64,000 nt of DNA from Flavobacteriales bacterium UBA5081 (GTDB lineage Bacteria > Bacteroidota > Bacteroidia > Flavobacteriales_E > Vicingaceae): the NCBI GenBank assembly GCA_002415785.1, contig DIAJ01000009.1, positions 37,365-101,364 on the forward strand, read 5' to 3'. The notes under the pieces were generated by a model. It was given only the letters and a program-made list of their open reading frames with translations. It did no database searches and had not been told where the DNA came from. Below, piece after piece: positions 17,104 through 28,100 of the stretch. The stretch's first letter is position 1. Every line of letters begins with the position of its first letter. The position numbers and the translations under genes were made by a program.

Positions 17104-19549
17104 AAGAAATCATATTTGTCAAAAGCCTAAAAGCTCCGGGCACTCCGGCAGGTAGCTGACGAAAGAATGAAATTCCGGTGTAAATGAACTTTCCTTTTCC
17201 ATAATCAGCAACTAAGATACTTCCTTTGTGTGGCTCTTCTCCCGGATCATTCCAAGCAATAATTGGTTTGTAGTTTTTGTCCCATTCTCCGGCAAAATAA
17301 AGTCCTCTCTCTTGAACCCATCCTTCAAAATCACTATCGTTTAGTTTGTTAGGACTGTTGAAAATCGGATGTTCCTTTTCTAGAAAAGTTGGCTTTGCAT
17401 CTTCTTTAGTTACTCTTTTTCTGGAAAGTTCCAGTGGGTAAGGACCGATTTTTTCTGCAATTAGCCCACGGCTAGTATTGTATTGAACGATGACAGTTCC
17501 TCCATTCTTTACAAACTCATTCAAAATTTCGTTTCCATTAATCATTGCATCATTTATATTATAAGCTCTTATGCCCACAACTATCGTCTCATATTTGCTC
17601 AAATCCATTAATGGTAGTTTTTCTGCAGTAAAGGACTCTATCTCAAAACCAAGAGTTGATAAATTGTCGGCTACTTCATCGCCGCTGCCAACGACATAAC
17701 CAATCTTGTTAACTTTCGACTTTAAGTCCATTTTAACCACTTTAGCGGTAGCTTTTGGGAAATAAGTTTGAGGTTTAATGTGGTCATAGTCAATTCGCTC
17801 TATACTTCGAGCAGCTTCTCCATCAACTAGGACTATTATCTCTCCTTCGCTGCTGTTTTTAGGTGGAGTAATTTCAAAGTTTAATGCTTTTTGATGACCG
17901 GCATATTCTAAAGAAAAGTCTATTTGTTTGGGGGTTGAACTCCAACCTTCGGGCAAGTCCAAACTTAGTATTCCACTTTCATTGGCTTTGTGAGATTCTA
18001 CAATGACACCAATTTGAATGTTTTCTTCATTCTTAGTTAAATATACCTTTTGAGATAAATTGCTTGTCACTTTTGGACTGATGATTACATCTCGGTGAAG
18101 CTCGCCGTCTACCCTGGTACTCCATTTATAGTCAATATTTTCACTAAATTGAATTTTAGTTTCACTAGGAGGAAAAGATAAGGAGTAATTAAAAGTTTGA
18201 ATAGGAGGGTTTTCTGCTAGACCAATTAACTCTTGATTTTCAACTTTAAAAACACCAAAATAATCTCCCCATAGCCAATAAGGTTGAGAGATTTTATCGG
18301 GAGCAGTAAAGGTAAATGGTAAGCTGATTTCACGGTTACTTTCTGCTTTAAAATCAGCCTTTGGCATAGAGTCGATAGGAGAGATGCTGTGAAGCTTAAA
18401 AGGAGTGTTGGTTCTGACAATTAAGTTAAAAACTCCTTTAATTTCTTCAGATGGAGCATAGCTGAATTTATCGGCAAGTGCTTCAGTGTATACTCCTGCT
18501 GCTGCAAGTATTATTTTCTTAAGGGACTCAATTTTATGTTTTACATAGAAATTGTCTTGCATTTTGTTGAGTTGCTCATAAAGCTCAACTAGGCCTTCAA
18601 CCGACTGCGATGGGTCGGAAGCATTGTAATTAGCTAAAATTTGGTTGATTTTCTTTTCGATCTTTTCTCCGTCTTTGATTCTGCTCCAACTGGTATTTAT
18701 ACCTTCAAAAAGTTTTTCTTCAGCAGCTTCTCCTGCCGTATGCTTTAAGTATTCAATTTTAGAGCCTCTTGTTCGAGCAGTGCCAAACCCTTGGCTTTTG
18801 TGTTGCGATCGACTGTCGGAAGCTATTTCTGAATAAGATAGTCCTAAAATTTCATTGTAATCGCCAATATCTGTTTGTAAGATATTACCGGATTTAATCG
18901 CTTCGTCTCTTACTTCAGTGTTCCACCAATACACATCCCATAAAATTCTTTTTGCTTGCCAAGTTTCAACGTACTTTAATTGTTCAGGAAATGCATTTTC
19001 ATCTGCTGCCAAAGCAAAAGCTTCTTCGGCGAGCATTGCAGAAGCCGTATGATGTCCATGTCCGCCTCTTGAGTCGGGAGGGAAGCGAGTAATAATTACA
19101 TCCGGACGAAATTTTCGAATTACCCAAACAACATCGGCTAATACTTTTTCTTTGTCCCAAATCTCAAGCGTTTCTTTAGGTGTTTTGGAGTAGCCAAAAT
19201 CAACAGCACGACTAAAAAACTGTTCACCACCGTCAATTTTTCGAGCTTCTAACAATTCTTGTGTTCTAAGAATTCCCATGGCAGCACCTTTTTCTGTGCC
19301 GATTAAGTTTTGCCCTCCATCACCTCTTGTTAAAGAAAGATAAGCCGTGCGAACCAAACGTTCATTCTCCAACCATGATATTAGTCGAGTGTTTTCATCA
19401 TCGGGGTGCGCTGCTAAATATAGCGCATTGCCTACCACATTTAGTTTTTTTATTTCTTGAAGAATATCGGCTGAATTTTGTACCGGCCTTTGAGCATGAG
19501 CAAAGTAGGTGAGAAGTAAAAGTGATACTCCGATGAAAAGTGTTCTCAT
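17093..19549 (-). CDS. PIG-L family deacetylase with C-terminal glutamine-amidotransferase-like domain
   Basis: The 818-residue protein starts with a signal peptide (MRTLFIGVSLLLLTYFAHAQ). The zinc-dependent PIG-L/LmbE domain shows the AAHPDDEN motif near residue 46, LTRGDGGQNLIGTEKG and the HGHHTASAMLAEEAF zinc ligand near 165. Beta-sandwich regions follow, then a class I amidotransferase-like fold at about 605-810 (KIGYVVGSGDEVADNLSTLGFEIE ... FVKNGGTVIVQYNTSRG). PIG-L enzymes remove N-acetyl groups from sugars; a periplasmic glycan substrate is likely here. It is first of three overlapping genes with the 46-residue protein and the symporter, which hints at release and uptake of one compound. 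Confidence 0.9.
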   Translation of the reverse strand: MRTLFIGVSLLLLTYFAHAQRPVQNSADILQEIKKLNVVGNALYLAAHPDDENTRLISWLENERLVRTAYLSLTRGDGGQNLIGTEKGAAMGILRTQELLEARKIDGGEQFFSRAVDFGYSKTPKETLEIWDKEKVLADVVWVIRKFRPDVIITRFPPDSRGGHGHHTASAMLAEEAFALAADENAFPEQLKYVETWQAKRILWDVYWWNTEVRDEAIKSGNILQTDIGDYNEILGLSYSEIASDSRSQHKSQGFGTARTRGSKIEYLKHTAGEAAEEKLFEGINTSWSRIKDGEKIEKKINQILANYNASDPSQSVEGLVELYEQLNKMQDNFYVKHKIESLKKIILAAAGVYTEALADKFSYAPSEEIKGVFNLIVRTNTPFKLHSISPIDSMPKADFKAESNREISLPFTFTAPDKISQPYWLWGDYFGVFKVENQELIGLAENPPIQTFNYSLSFPPSETKIQFSENIDYKWSTRVDGELHRDVIISPKVTSNLSQKVYLTKNEENIQIGVIVESHKANESGILSLDLPEGWSSTPKQIDFSLEYAGHQKALNFEITPPKNSSEGEIIVLVDGEAARSIERIDYDHIKPQTYFPKATAKVVKMDLKSKVNKIGYVVGSGDEVADNLSTLGFEIESFTAEKLPLMDLSKYETIVVGIRAYNINDAMINGNEILNEFVKNGGTVIVQYNTSRGLIAEKIGPYPLELSRKRVTKEDAKPTFLEKEHPIFNSPNKLNDSDFEGWVQERGLYFAGEWDKNYKPIIAWNDPGEEPHKGSILVADYGKGKFIYTGISFFRQLPAGVPGAFRLLTNMISYGK

Positions 19550-19566
19550 AAAAGAATTTTAGCAAA

Positions 19567-19574
19567 CAAAAATA
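19567..19574 (-). promoter_or_regulatory. Candidate -7 box for the deacetylase-symporter operon
   Basis: On the minus strand TATTTTTG matches TAnnTTTG and ends 17 bases before the ATG at 19549. A well-spaced -33 TTG is not seen. Confidence 0.4.
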
Positions 19575-19643
19575 AGGCAATTGCTTGCCAATAGTTTTAG
19601 ATTATGAAGAATTAACGCTTATTAAGAGAAAGTGTTTAAAATC

Positions 19644-19674
19644 AAAAAAAAGCCGTTCAATTATTTGAACGGCT
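19644..19674 (-). terminator. Terminator of the TPR-GNAT operon
   Basis: AGCCGTTCAA at 19651-19660, loop TTAT, TTGAACGGCT at 19665-19674. On the minus strand the stem is followed by seven T. It lies in the 297-base gap between the GNAT gene and the deacetylase gene, where I see nothing else. Confidence 0.88.
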
Positions 19675-19846
19675 ATAACTTACTCTTAAAAATTATGTTA
19701 ACCAATTAAATAAAAATTATAGAGATAAGTTTGCTTTGGTTATGTAGAAATTTAATTTCTTCTGGTAAATATACGTAAGAATTCAGAATGGGTTGCCTTT
19801 TAATCGCTATAAAAAAGCATTTTGTCGACAGTTAGTGTTTGTGTGT

Positions 19847-20413
19847 CTATTTGAAGTCGCTCTCTAAGATACAGTAATACGCACTATCTAAGAATTTTCC
19901 ATCAAAAAAGTAATTCTCTCTTAAATGAGCTTCTTTTTTAAAATTGCTGTGTTCAAGCAGCTGAATTGAGCCTTCATTTTCAGGGTCAACATCTGCTTTT
20001 ACGCTATGTATATTCATCTCTTTAAATCCGTACTCCAGTACAGCATGCATAGCTTCACTCATATAGCCTTGGTGTTGATAGTCTTGATCTAAACCAAAGC
20101 CAATTTCAGCACGAGCGTGACGGTAGTCAATTTTCCAAAAACCAATGTAGCCAATTAGGTCATTTGAACCTTTTAAAGCTATTTTCCAACTCAATCCTTC
20201 ACCGGTATTAAAGGCGTGAATTATTTCGTGGATGCGATCTCTAGCAGCTGACTTTTTCTTTAAAGGGTGTTGCCCCAAATACATCATAAAATCCTCGTCA
20301 GATCTAAGGTTAAAAAAATTATCCACATCTGCGGGACTGAAACTTGTTAAGCTTAAGCGCTCTGTTTCAAGCCTTGGAAAGTCATCCGGAAATAGAACTT
20401 CTGCTGTTTGCAT
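19847..20413 (-). CDS. GNAT family N-acetyltransferase (RimJ type)
   Basis: The 188-residue protein has the RimJ-like start FPRLETERLSLTSFSPADVDNFFNLRSDEDFMMYLG, then SWKIALKGSNDLIGYIGFWKIDYRHARAEIGFGL and the acetyl-CoA loop QDYQHQGYMSEAMHAVLEYGFKEMNIHSVKADVDPENEGSIQLLEHSNF. The substrate is unknown. Its ATG directly abuts the stop of the upstream TPR protein gene, so the two are probably co-translated. Confidence 0.9.
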   Translation of the reverse strand: MQTAEVLFPDDFPRLETERLSLTSFSPADVDNFFNLRSDEDFMMYLGQHPLKKKSAARDRIHEIIHAFNTGEGLSWKIALKGSNDLIGYIGFWKIDYRHARAEIGFGLDQDYQHQGYMSEAMHAVLEYGFKEMNIHSVKADVDPENEGSIQLLEHSNFKKEAHLRENYFFDGKFLDSAYYCILESDFK

Positions 20414-22402
20414 TTATATTGGGAATTGTGAGCGGTTAATACTAGCGTCAAGCTGTTTTGCTTGATCAAATTCAGTTTTGGCTTTTTCTAACTGACCAAG
20501 GTAATAATAACTTAGTCCTAAATCAATGTGAACTTTAGCAACATTGGGTTGGATCTTAGCTGCTTGCTCTAAAACTTCAACAGCCGAAGCATAATTTCCT
20601 TGTAGTCCGTAAACTGTGCCCATATTACTCAATAGCTCATAAGAATTGGGCGCAATCTTAAGACCTTGTTGAAAAATATCCAAGGCTTTGTTTAAATCAT
20701 TTTTTTGCTGACCATACAACCTTCCTAAGTACAGGTAGTTTTTCTCTCTTGCCGGATTGTAATTAATCAATTGACTGTAGGCTTGAATATTGTAATCTAC
20801 ATTTTTATTTTGCCTCAAAATAACATCAATGTTTTTCCAAGCATTTTCATTTTCAGCGTTTATGGATAAAATTCTTTGATAATAAGGCATTGCCTTGGAG
20901 GCATCCTGATAAAACTCCCATTGAGCATTTCCCATTAGCAAAAGTGCATCAACGTATTCAGGATAAATCTCAACAGCTCTACTTAAATGATAAATACTTC
21001 TTTCTAATAATTCGTTTTTTTCTCTAAAGTTAGTTGCTTCTTGTGCTTTTTCTAGGAGTTGTCCGCCGGCCATTACATTGCTTTTAGCTCCATTTTTTGA
21101 AATAAATGCGTCATTCGTAGCGAGGGTGAAATTGTTCTTCCAAACGGGATTTCGACTGATGGTTTTTAGGCTGTATAAGCTCAAAATGATTATTGTAGAA
21201 ATGACAATTGCTGAATTCGTTTTTGATTTATTCTCAACAAAGAGAGGTGCAAATTTTAATAGATAGTAGCTCAGAATCAAAGTGAAACCTAAAGAGGAGA
21301 CGTAAATAAAACGTTCATTCATAAATGCTCCAATAGGGAACAATAGGTTAGAGGCAATGCTTAAGGTGATTCCAAAAAGTAAAATCGCAAAAGCGTAAAG
21401 TTTTTTATTGATGATCCCGCGGATTGAAATTACAATCAATGCGATGTAAGTGAGTAAACTTAGCAGCACCCATGGATTTGCCCAACCTACAATGGGAATG
21501 TGTTTTGGATAATAGTCAAACGTTAAAGGATGCGGAAAAAATAACAATTGTAAGTATTTTCCCAAGGTGAAAACAATGGTGGCGTACTTTTCAGCGATAG
21601 TTGACTCTAAAAATGGATCATTCATCAAATTATCAGCTACATTGGAAATTCCACCGCCAACCACACTGTAGCGAATATAAAACCAAACCACTGCCGTAAG
21701 TAACAACAAAGCTAACGGGCTAATTGATTTTTTCCAGTACTTATTTCTAAAAAAGTAAACAACTAAAGGAAAAATAGCCAACCAGGTAATTGCATTTTCT
21801 TTGGCCAATAATGATAGAAAGTAGAATCCAACAAGAGCGAATAAGTAGATTGCCTTTTGATTCGATAGGTACTTTATAAAAAAGATTAAGGCGATGAGAA
21901 GTAATGAAAAAGCCATTATTTCATCTCTTCCTTTAATGTTTGCCACTACTTCGGTGTGAACGGGGTGAAAAAACCAAAACAAAGCAGCCAGAATGGGGAG
22001 AAGCCGATAGTTCTTACTTAGTTGATTTTGAAAAAGTAGCTTTAAAGCATAATAGAGTAAAAAACCATTAAATATGTACCACAACACATTCATTAAGTGG
22101 TAGAATGTTGGGTTTAATTCAAAAAACTCGTACTCAATATTGAACATTACCATGGATAGCGGTCGGTAACGACCTCCGGAGACGAGTTCTTTTTTTTGTC
22201 CATAAAAACCGACAAATTGGTCATTGCTCAGCTGCTTCCAAATACCTGAAAAGCCTTCTTTCGTAAAGTCATTTTGAGTGATGACAATTGCATCGTCAAG
22301 AGCAAACTCATGCGTTAATGTATTGCCATAAAGTAAAAAGCCGCAAACAATAAATAACAGCAGGGCTTTTTTAAGACTAATGTTTGATAAGGTTGAAATC
22401 AC
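20414..22402 (-). CDS. Multi-pass membrane protein with C-terminal TPR repeats (TMTC/GT-C-like)
   Basis: The 662-residue protein has 10-11 hydrophobic helices over residues 10-410. The first extracytoplasmic loop carries FALDDAIVITQNDFTKEGFSGIWKQL and SGGRYRPLSMVMFNIEYEFFELNPTFYHLMNVLWYI, the acidic-pair and RPL...N patterns seen in TMTC-like, GT-C type putative glycosyltransferases. Residues 470-655 contain about five TPR units, for example AENENAWKNIDVILRQNKN and NSYELLSNMGTVYGLQGNYASAVEVLEQAAKIQP. The start codon is GTG. Protein O-mannosylation is one possible role, inferred from the resemblance only. Confidence 0.82.
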   Translation of the reverse strand: MISTLSNISLKKALLLFIVCGFLLYGNTLTHEFALDDAIVITQNDFTKEGFSGIWKQLSNDQFVGFYGQKKELVSGGRYRPLSMVMFNIEYEFFELNPTFYHLMNVLWYIFNGFLLYYALKLLFQNQLSKNYRLLPILAALFWFFHPVHTEVVANIKGRDEIMAFSLLLIALIFFIKYLSNQKAIYLFALVGFYFLSLLAKENAITWLAIFPLVVYFFRNKYWKKSISPLALLLLTAVVWFYIRYSVVGGGISNVADNLMNDPFLESTIAEKYATIVFTLGKYLQLLFFPHPLTFDYYPKHIPIVGWANPWVLLSLLTYIALIVISIRGIINKKLYAFAILLFGITLSIASNLLFPIGAFMNERFIYVSSLGFTLILSYYLLKFAPLFVENKSKTNSAIVISTIIILSLYSLKTISRNPVWKNNFTLATNDAFISKNGAKSNVMAGGQLLEKAQEATNFREKNELLERSIYHLSRAVEIYPEYVDALLLMGNAQWEFYQDASKAMPYYQRILSINAENENAWKNIDVILRQNKNVDYNIQAYSQLINYNPAREKNYLYLGRLYGQQKNDLNKALDIFQQGLKIAPNSYELLSNMGTVYGLQGNYASAVEVLEQAAKIQPNVAKVHIDLGLSYYYLGQLEKAKTEFDQAKQLDASINRSQFPI

Positions 22403-22481
22403 GGCTCTAAATTATAAAATGCAAAAGAAACATTTCGGAATTTATTCGAATTATAATTTCACTTTACATTAATTTCGCCTT

Positions 22482-23306
22482 ATGGAATTAAGAAGCTACG
22501 AAGGAAACTTACATAAAATGCCAACGGAATATGCTAATCCGGTAAAGTATAAATTGGTATTTGGAGAGACTGATATTGACATGAATGCCGCAGTTGGCAA
22601 ATTTGTCAGAATGGAATACAGTGGTGTCATTAATTGTATTCGCTGTGGAAGAAAAACGTCAAAATCTTTTGCGCAAGGCTTTTGTTTTCCCTGCTTTAGA
22701 GATGCACCCGAAAACTCTGAATGTATTATTCGACCTGAGCTTTGTCATGCACATTTGCCCATTGAAGAAATGAGTGCTCGTGACCCGCAGTGGGAAAAAG
22801 ATAATCACGACCAACCACATGTAGTTTATGTGGTAATAAATTCAGGAATTAAGGTAGGAGTAACTAGAGCCACTCAGGTTCCTTATCGATGGATTGATCA
22901 AGGGGCTTGGAAAGCTATAAAGTTAGCAGAAACCCCGGATCGTTATACAGCTGGAATTATTGAAGTGGAGTTAAAGAAGTTTGCCTCAGACAAAACAGCT
23001 TGGCAAAGAATGCTAAAAAATGAGTTAGCAGATGAGGTTGAAGTTGTGAAAACCAAAAATAAACTACAGGAGTTGATGGACGATAAATTCAACCAATACG
23101 ATAGTTCTGATGATAAAATTTATGAATTCAATTATCCGGTAATAGAGTATCCCACAAAAGTAAAAAGCCACAACTTAGATAAAAGTCCTATTTTAGAAGG
23201 TAAGTTGATGGGAATTAAAGGTCAATACCTTATTTTTGAGGGTGGAATAGTAATTAATATCCGAAAGTATGGAGGGTATTTCGTTAAATTAGAAATTGAA
23301 TCTTAG
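22482..23306 (+). CDS. DUF2797 domain-containing protein
   Basis: The 274-residue cytoplasmic protein has two CxxC pairs, CIRCGRKTSKSFAQGFCFPC (residues 47-66), and further Cys in NSECIIRPELCHAH, arranged like a zinc-binding knuckle. The conserved block VVYVVINSGIKVGVTRATQVPYRWIDQGAWKAIKLAETPDRYTAGIIEVELK follows; it resembles a GIY-YIG-like fold. Both parts are hallmarks of DUF2797, which has no established function. The stop at 23306 is directly followed by the start of the next gene. Confidence 0.88.
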   Translation: MELRSYEGNLHKMPTEYANPVKYKLVFGETDIDMNAAVGKFVRMEYSGVINCIRCGRKTSKSFAQGFCFPCFRDAPENSECIIRPELCHAHLPIEEMSARDPQWEKDNHDQPHVVYVVINSGIKVGVTRATQVPYRWIDQGAWKAIKLAETPDRYTAGIIEVELKKFASDKTAWQRMLKNELADEVEVVKTKNKLQELMDDKFNQYDSSDDKIYEFNYPVIEYPTKVKSHNLDKSPILEGKLMGIKGQYLIFEGGIVINIRKYGGYFVKLEIES

Positions 23307-24158
23307 ATGCTTTTTACAACTAATCAATTATTTAAATTACTCCCTTTAGCGAGTTTAGCTCTCATTCTTAGTTCTTGTAGTTCCTATAAGCCCGGCTATA
23401 TTAATAGTCCCACTTTTGAAAAGAAAAATGACTTGTTTGTCAACCTAAGTGCCGGGAGTCAATTAGGGGCAAACGTTTCCTATTCTCCATTAAACAATTG
23501 GGGTATTTTACTGAATGGAAGCACCGGCTTGTGGAATGAGGTTAGGAGTGAAAGTTCAGCTTTTGTAAATCAGGATAAAGAGTTTACAGATAAATTTAGA
23601 TTTCAAAATTACTTTTATGAATTAGCAACCGGAGTTTATACTCCAATTGGCAAAGCTTTTTACATTGATTTTTACGCCGGTTATGGTATGGGAGCTTCTG
23701 GAAAAGGGTTGTGGAGGTTTCATCCTGACGATGCGTGGTTTGGACAAGAATTGGTAGCATTTAAGGCAGATTACTCAAATGTATTTTTACAAAGTACTTT
23801 AAAATTTATTCTGGCTGATGATTTGCGCTTTAATTTAAGTGGTAGAATGAATATATTAAACTACAAGGACTTTAATTATATCTATGGAAGTCCGCCGGAT
23901 AACAATCCTAACCGAGACAACTGGCCTTTACCACCTCAAAATGAAATTAACAGCTATTTTGATTTTAATCAGCAAACGGCTTATCAAGTAGGGCTTGGTT
24001 TAGAGGGTGATGCAAAGTACTTTGTAATAAATGCACAACTACAGTTTGGTATCGAAGCTTATGACATAAGTAATGAAGATAGTTATTTTTCAGTAAGACC
24101 CTTTAGTGTTTTTCTAGGAATAGCAATGCCGATACATCGTTGGGGGAGGAAGGATTAA
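23307..24158 (+). CDS. Putative outer-membrane beta-barrel lipoprotein
   Basis: The 283-residue protein has a lipoprotein signal, FKLLPLASLALILSSCSSYKPG, with lipobox LSSC. The rest is rich in aromatic residues and alternating hydrophobic strands (VNLSAGSQLGANVSYSPLNNWGILLNGSTG, YIDFYAGYGMGASG, AYQVGLGLEGDAKYFVINAQLQFGIE) and ends in RPFSVFLGIAMPIHRWGRKD, as in small outer-membrane barrels. I do not recognise a named family. It abuts the DUF2797 gene on the same strand, and its stop overlaps by four bases the stop of the convergent PorP-like gene. Confidence 0.75.
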   Translation: MLFTTNQLFKLLPLASLALILSSCSSYKPGYINSPTFEKKNDLFVNLSAGSQLGANVSYSPLNNWGILLNGSTGLWNEVRSESSAFVNQDKEFTDKFRFQNYFYELATGVYTPIGKAFYIDFYAGYGMGASGKGLWRFHPDDAWFGQELVAFKADYSNVFLQSTLKFILADDLRFNLSGRMNILNYKDFNYIYGSPPDNNPNRDNWPLPPQNEINSYFDFNQQTAYQVGLGLEGDAKYFVINAQLQFGIEAYDISNEDSYFSVRPFSVFLGIAMPIHRWGRKD

Positions 24159-25165
24159 AACTTAGCGCAAGGAACCATAAATCTTCTTCTTCTTCGTTTT
24201 TTTCGTTTGTTTGCATATTCGTAAACAATTGAAATTTCGTGAGAACCTCCTGTGTTAGACATTAGTTTAGAGATTGTAATGTCGTAACTGTAACCTATTC
24301 GCCAGTCCTTTGTTTTTACACCAACTAGTAATACTATTGCATCGTTATTTGAGTAACCGGCTTTATAACTCTTAAATCCGGGGATGCCTCTATACCACAT
24401 TCCAAAAACCATAGGATAATCCTCATAGTAACCACCTATGTCTAATTGATCCCATTTTCCTTGAGATTTATAATGAGCAATTAGCCTAAGGTTAGAGGGT
24501 CGATGTCTTCTCCCTCCACTACTATTGACTTCAAAGTTCCATCCACCATGAATTGATAATTTTAGAGGAAGTGAAGCTTCTGAATCAATTAACCCATAGC
24601 TTGGTTGTGTTAAGTGATCGATAGCAAATCCCGCCCAGTATTTTTCTTTGTGAGCTAATACTGCTCCCACGCCAAAATCTACATAACTTACGCCTTCTTG
24701 CAACTGCTCCAAAGTACTTGCTGCTCCTCCTCTTGCAATTTGATCGGCAAAAACCAATTTTGACTGATTAACACTTCTCTGAGCATAAGAAACTTTTATT
24801 CCCGGTCGAAAGCCAATAAGTCGAGAAAACTGTAAGTGTGTAGCAAATAGTCCGCTAAATTCAGTAAAGCTTAATCCTCCGCTACCTGCTTGGTCGTATG
24901 TTGCTAGAAAACCTGTACCAATACTTGCTTCCTCAATATTGTAATCAAATCCGGCAGTGTAGGAGTTGAATCCGCCGGGAATGCTCGGCCATTGATTACG
25001 GTAAGTAGTGGCAAAGCGCATCTGTGTCGTATTACCGGTAAAGCCCGGATTTAAATAAAGGGAATTGGCATAAAACTGAGAAAATTGAGGATCCTGGGCA
25101 TTTCCTTCTAGAAAGAGAAAGCTGAATAAAAGTAAACTAATAAATCTCCAAAACCGTGTCCTCAT
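24155..25165 (-). CDS. PorP/SprF family outer-membrane protein
   Basis: The 336-residue protein opens with a signal peptide and the family hallmark QDPQFSQFYANSLYLNPGFTGNTTQMRFATTYRNQWP. The remaining barrel has features such as GTGFLATYDQAGSGGLSFTEFSGLFATHL and KDWRIGYSYDITISKLMSNTGGSHEISIVY. PorP/SprF proteins work with type IX secretion and are often encoded beside large type B sorting-domain proteins, which they help export or anchor. Here the partner is the SprB-repeat protein, 14 bases upstream on the same strand. The C-terminus is unusually basic (KRKKRRRRRFMVPCAKF). Confidence 0.94.
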   Translation of the reverse strand: MRTRFWRFISLLLFSFLFLEGNAQDPQFSQFYANSLYLNPGFTGNTTQMRFATTYRNQWPSIPGGFNSYTAGFDYNIEEASIGTGFLATYDQAGSGGLSFTEFSGLFATHLQFSRLIGFRPGIKVSYAQRSVNQSKLVFADQIARGGAASTLEQLQEGVSYVDFGVGAVLAHKEKYWAGFAIDHLTQPSYGLIDSEASLPLKLSIHGGWNFEVNSSGGRRHRPSNLRLIAHYKSQGKWDQLDIGGYYEDYPMVFGMWYRGIPGFKSYKAGYSNNDAIVLLVGVKTKDWRIGYSYDITISKLMSNTGGSHEISIVYEYANKRKKRRRRRFMVPCAKF

Positions 25166-25179
25166 TCTCCTTTTACTCT

Positions 25180-28100
25180 TTACCTAAATAGTGTTAAGTC
25201 ACCTGCTTTTGTTGTAACAGAACCATCTGTCCATTTTATTTCTACTTTGTAAACATAAACATCTTGTTGACAAATTTCTCCTTTATAATATCCGTCCCAA
25301 CCTTTATTAATGTCAAAAGTTTCAAAAATTAATTCGCCCCAACGATTAAATATCATCATATGAAATTCTTGAACATACTCTGCAAATACAAAGAAAATAT
25401 CATTATTCAATGCATTAGGGTTGTATGATCCATCCGAAGGACCATTAGGGTTTGGAGTAAAAGCATTGGGAATATCGTATTCAAAAACAGGTTTAATTCT
25501 TACATACTTTGTTATTGAGTCAGTACAGCCATAACTATTTTCAATATATAAGCTTACCTCATATTTTCCAGTATCCGGATAAGTGACGGATGGATTATTG
25601 CTTAATGAATCCTCAGCGGGAACATCAAATACCCACCTAAATTGACTTGCACCTGATGATGTATTTTGAAAGTTTATCAATGGGTTTTCGATATCTGCTT
25701 CAGGTGGACTGACTGTAAAATCTGCAGTAGGGCTTGGGTTAACAATAACTTGACCGCTATTTGCACTGCTCTCACTTTTACAACCGTGATTAGAAGTAAC
25801 ACTTAACTTAACTCGATAAGTGCCCGGATCCCTATAGATATAAGAGACAGTTCTGTTAATGCTGGAATTCCCATCTCCAAACTCCCACAAATAAGTAAAA
25901 TTGCTACCGGGCGGATTTAAACTATCCGTAAAAAGCATTTCAACAGGTGAACAACCTTCTGCAATTTGTTGAGGTAAATTTATTGTTGGGTAATCATAAA
26001 CATTTACTGTAACGGAGTCAGAGCGAACTGCACCACAACGGTCAACAACGGTTAAAATATAGGTTTGTGTATTCTGAGGGCTTACTTGAAAGGAACTTAA
26101 TCCGTTGCCGCCTCTATTCCAACTGTAAGTATACGGTCCTAAAGTTCCATTGTGTGTTGCCGAAATTGTTGTTGATTCACCTCTACAGACATCACCGGAT
26201 TTTTCTACCTTTAATGTGTCTGTATTTAAGTTTCTAACATAAATTGTTACTGAGTCTCTGTTACCTCTACAACCTTTTGAATCTGTAACTTCTACAGAAT
26301 AGGTAGTGGTTGAATTAATAGAGATATTCTTTGATTGTCCGCTTCCTAAGCCATTTGACCAATTATAAGTGTAGTTCCCATTTCCTCCACTTGCAGTTGC
26401 TGATATAGTGTAGTTACTGCCGGCACAAATAGTGTCATTTCCACTCGCGCTCAGTGTTATAGGGTCTGGCTCAGTTATGTTGAAAATACTGTCAATTCTA
26501 CAACCATTGTTGTCCGTTATTGTTAGCCCATAGTTTCCTTTACTTAAGCCTGCGGTTGAAGAGTCTGTCGTATTTGTTGACCAATTGTAGGTATATGGTC
26601 TTGTTCCTCCGGTCGGACTTACGCTTATTTGTCCATCATTTCCATTGTAACAAGATACCGGACGAATAGTAGCATTTAAACTTAATGGGTTGGGCTCATT
26701 TATAATTGCTATAGCCGTGTTTGTACATCCATTTGCATCAGTTACTGTTACTGTGTAATTTCCTTCGCTGAGGTTATTTTCTGCAGCAGAGGAATTATTA
26801 GAAGGCCATAAATAGCTGTAAGGAGCAGTTCCTCCATTGGCTGAAGCTACAGCAAAGCCATCGCTTCCTCCAAAACAACTAACGTCGGTACTTAAATTAA
26901 TATTGGCAAATAACTGACTTGGTTGACTTATTTGAACACTAACGGTATCTGAACAACCATTTGCATCGCTGATGGTTACTCTGTAATTTCCTTGATTTAA
27001 GTTGCTAATGGTTGAGCTGCTTTCATTTGTAGACCAATTGTATGTATATGGAGCAGTTCCTCCATTAGCAGTAGCTGTAGCAGAACCGTCACTGCCACCA
27101 AAGCAGGAGACATTTGTAAAGCTACTCATGTTTGCAACAAGTTGATTAGGTTGATTGATGGTGACCATAGAAATATCTGTACAACCATTTGCATCGGTAA
27201 CGGTAACAATATAGCTTCCTTGAGCTAGGTTGTTTTCAGTAGCATTTGTTCCGCTTGAAGGCCAGCTGTATGTATAAGGAGAGGTGCCTCCGTTAGCTAA
27301 AGCAGTAGCAGAACCATCACTTCCGCCAAAGCAAGAAACATCAGTAGAACTGCCGATTGAAGCAATCAATTGAGTGGGCTCGTTGATCGTGACCAATGAA
27401 GTGTCTGTACAACCATTTGCATCGGTAACGGTAACAATATAACTGCCTTGAGCTAAGTTGTTTTCAGTAGCATTTGTTCCGTTTGACGGCCAACTGAAAG
27501 TGTAAGGTGAAGTTCCTCCTGTAGCCGAAGCAGTGGCAGAACCATCACTTCCTCCAAAACAGGAGGCGTCGCTTGATGCACTAATTGAAGCAACTAATGC
27601 TTGTGGTTCCGTGATTGTTGCAGTAATTGTATCCGTACAGCCATTATTGTCTGTTACAGTAACTGTATAACTACCTACTGAAAGGCTATCAGCGATTGCA
27701 GTGTTTTGATTTCCTGCATTAGCATCCCACAAATAGGTGAAAGGAGGACTTCCATTAGTAACAGTAACGGTTGACGTTCCATCACTCCCTCCAAGGCAAG
27801 AAACATTTGTTGAATTTAGACTAAGCGAAGCATCAAATGAAGCAAATTGGATGTTAATAGTATCAGTCGCTGCAGGACATGTCCCATTACCCGTTGTAGT
27901 TAAGTAAAGTTGAATGGAGCCTGAGTTTATTTCAGTTTGAGTAGGTGTGTAAGTGGTATTTAGAGAAGTGTCTGTTGGTGAGAAAGTTCCATTTCCTCCG
28001 CTCCAAATTCCACCGGCAGCTGCCGTAACCAATCCATTTAGTTGGATAGGTAAATTTTGCAAACAGACTGTTTGATCTGTTCCTGCATCAGCGGTAATGG

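Noticed and set aside
26460..27850. CRISPR-like array from regular 228-bp repeats
   Set aside because: The repeats are in frame inside a single long gene and match SprB protein repeats; there are no short palindromic repeats with unique spacers.
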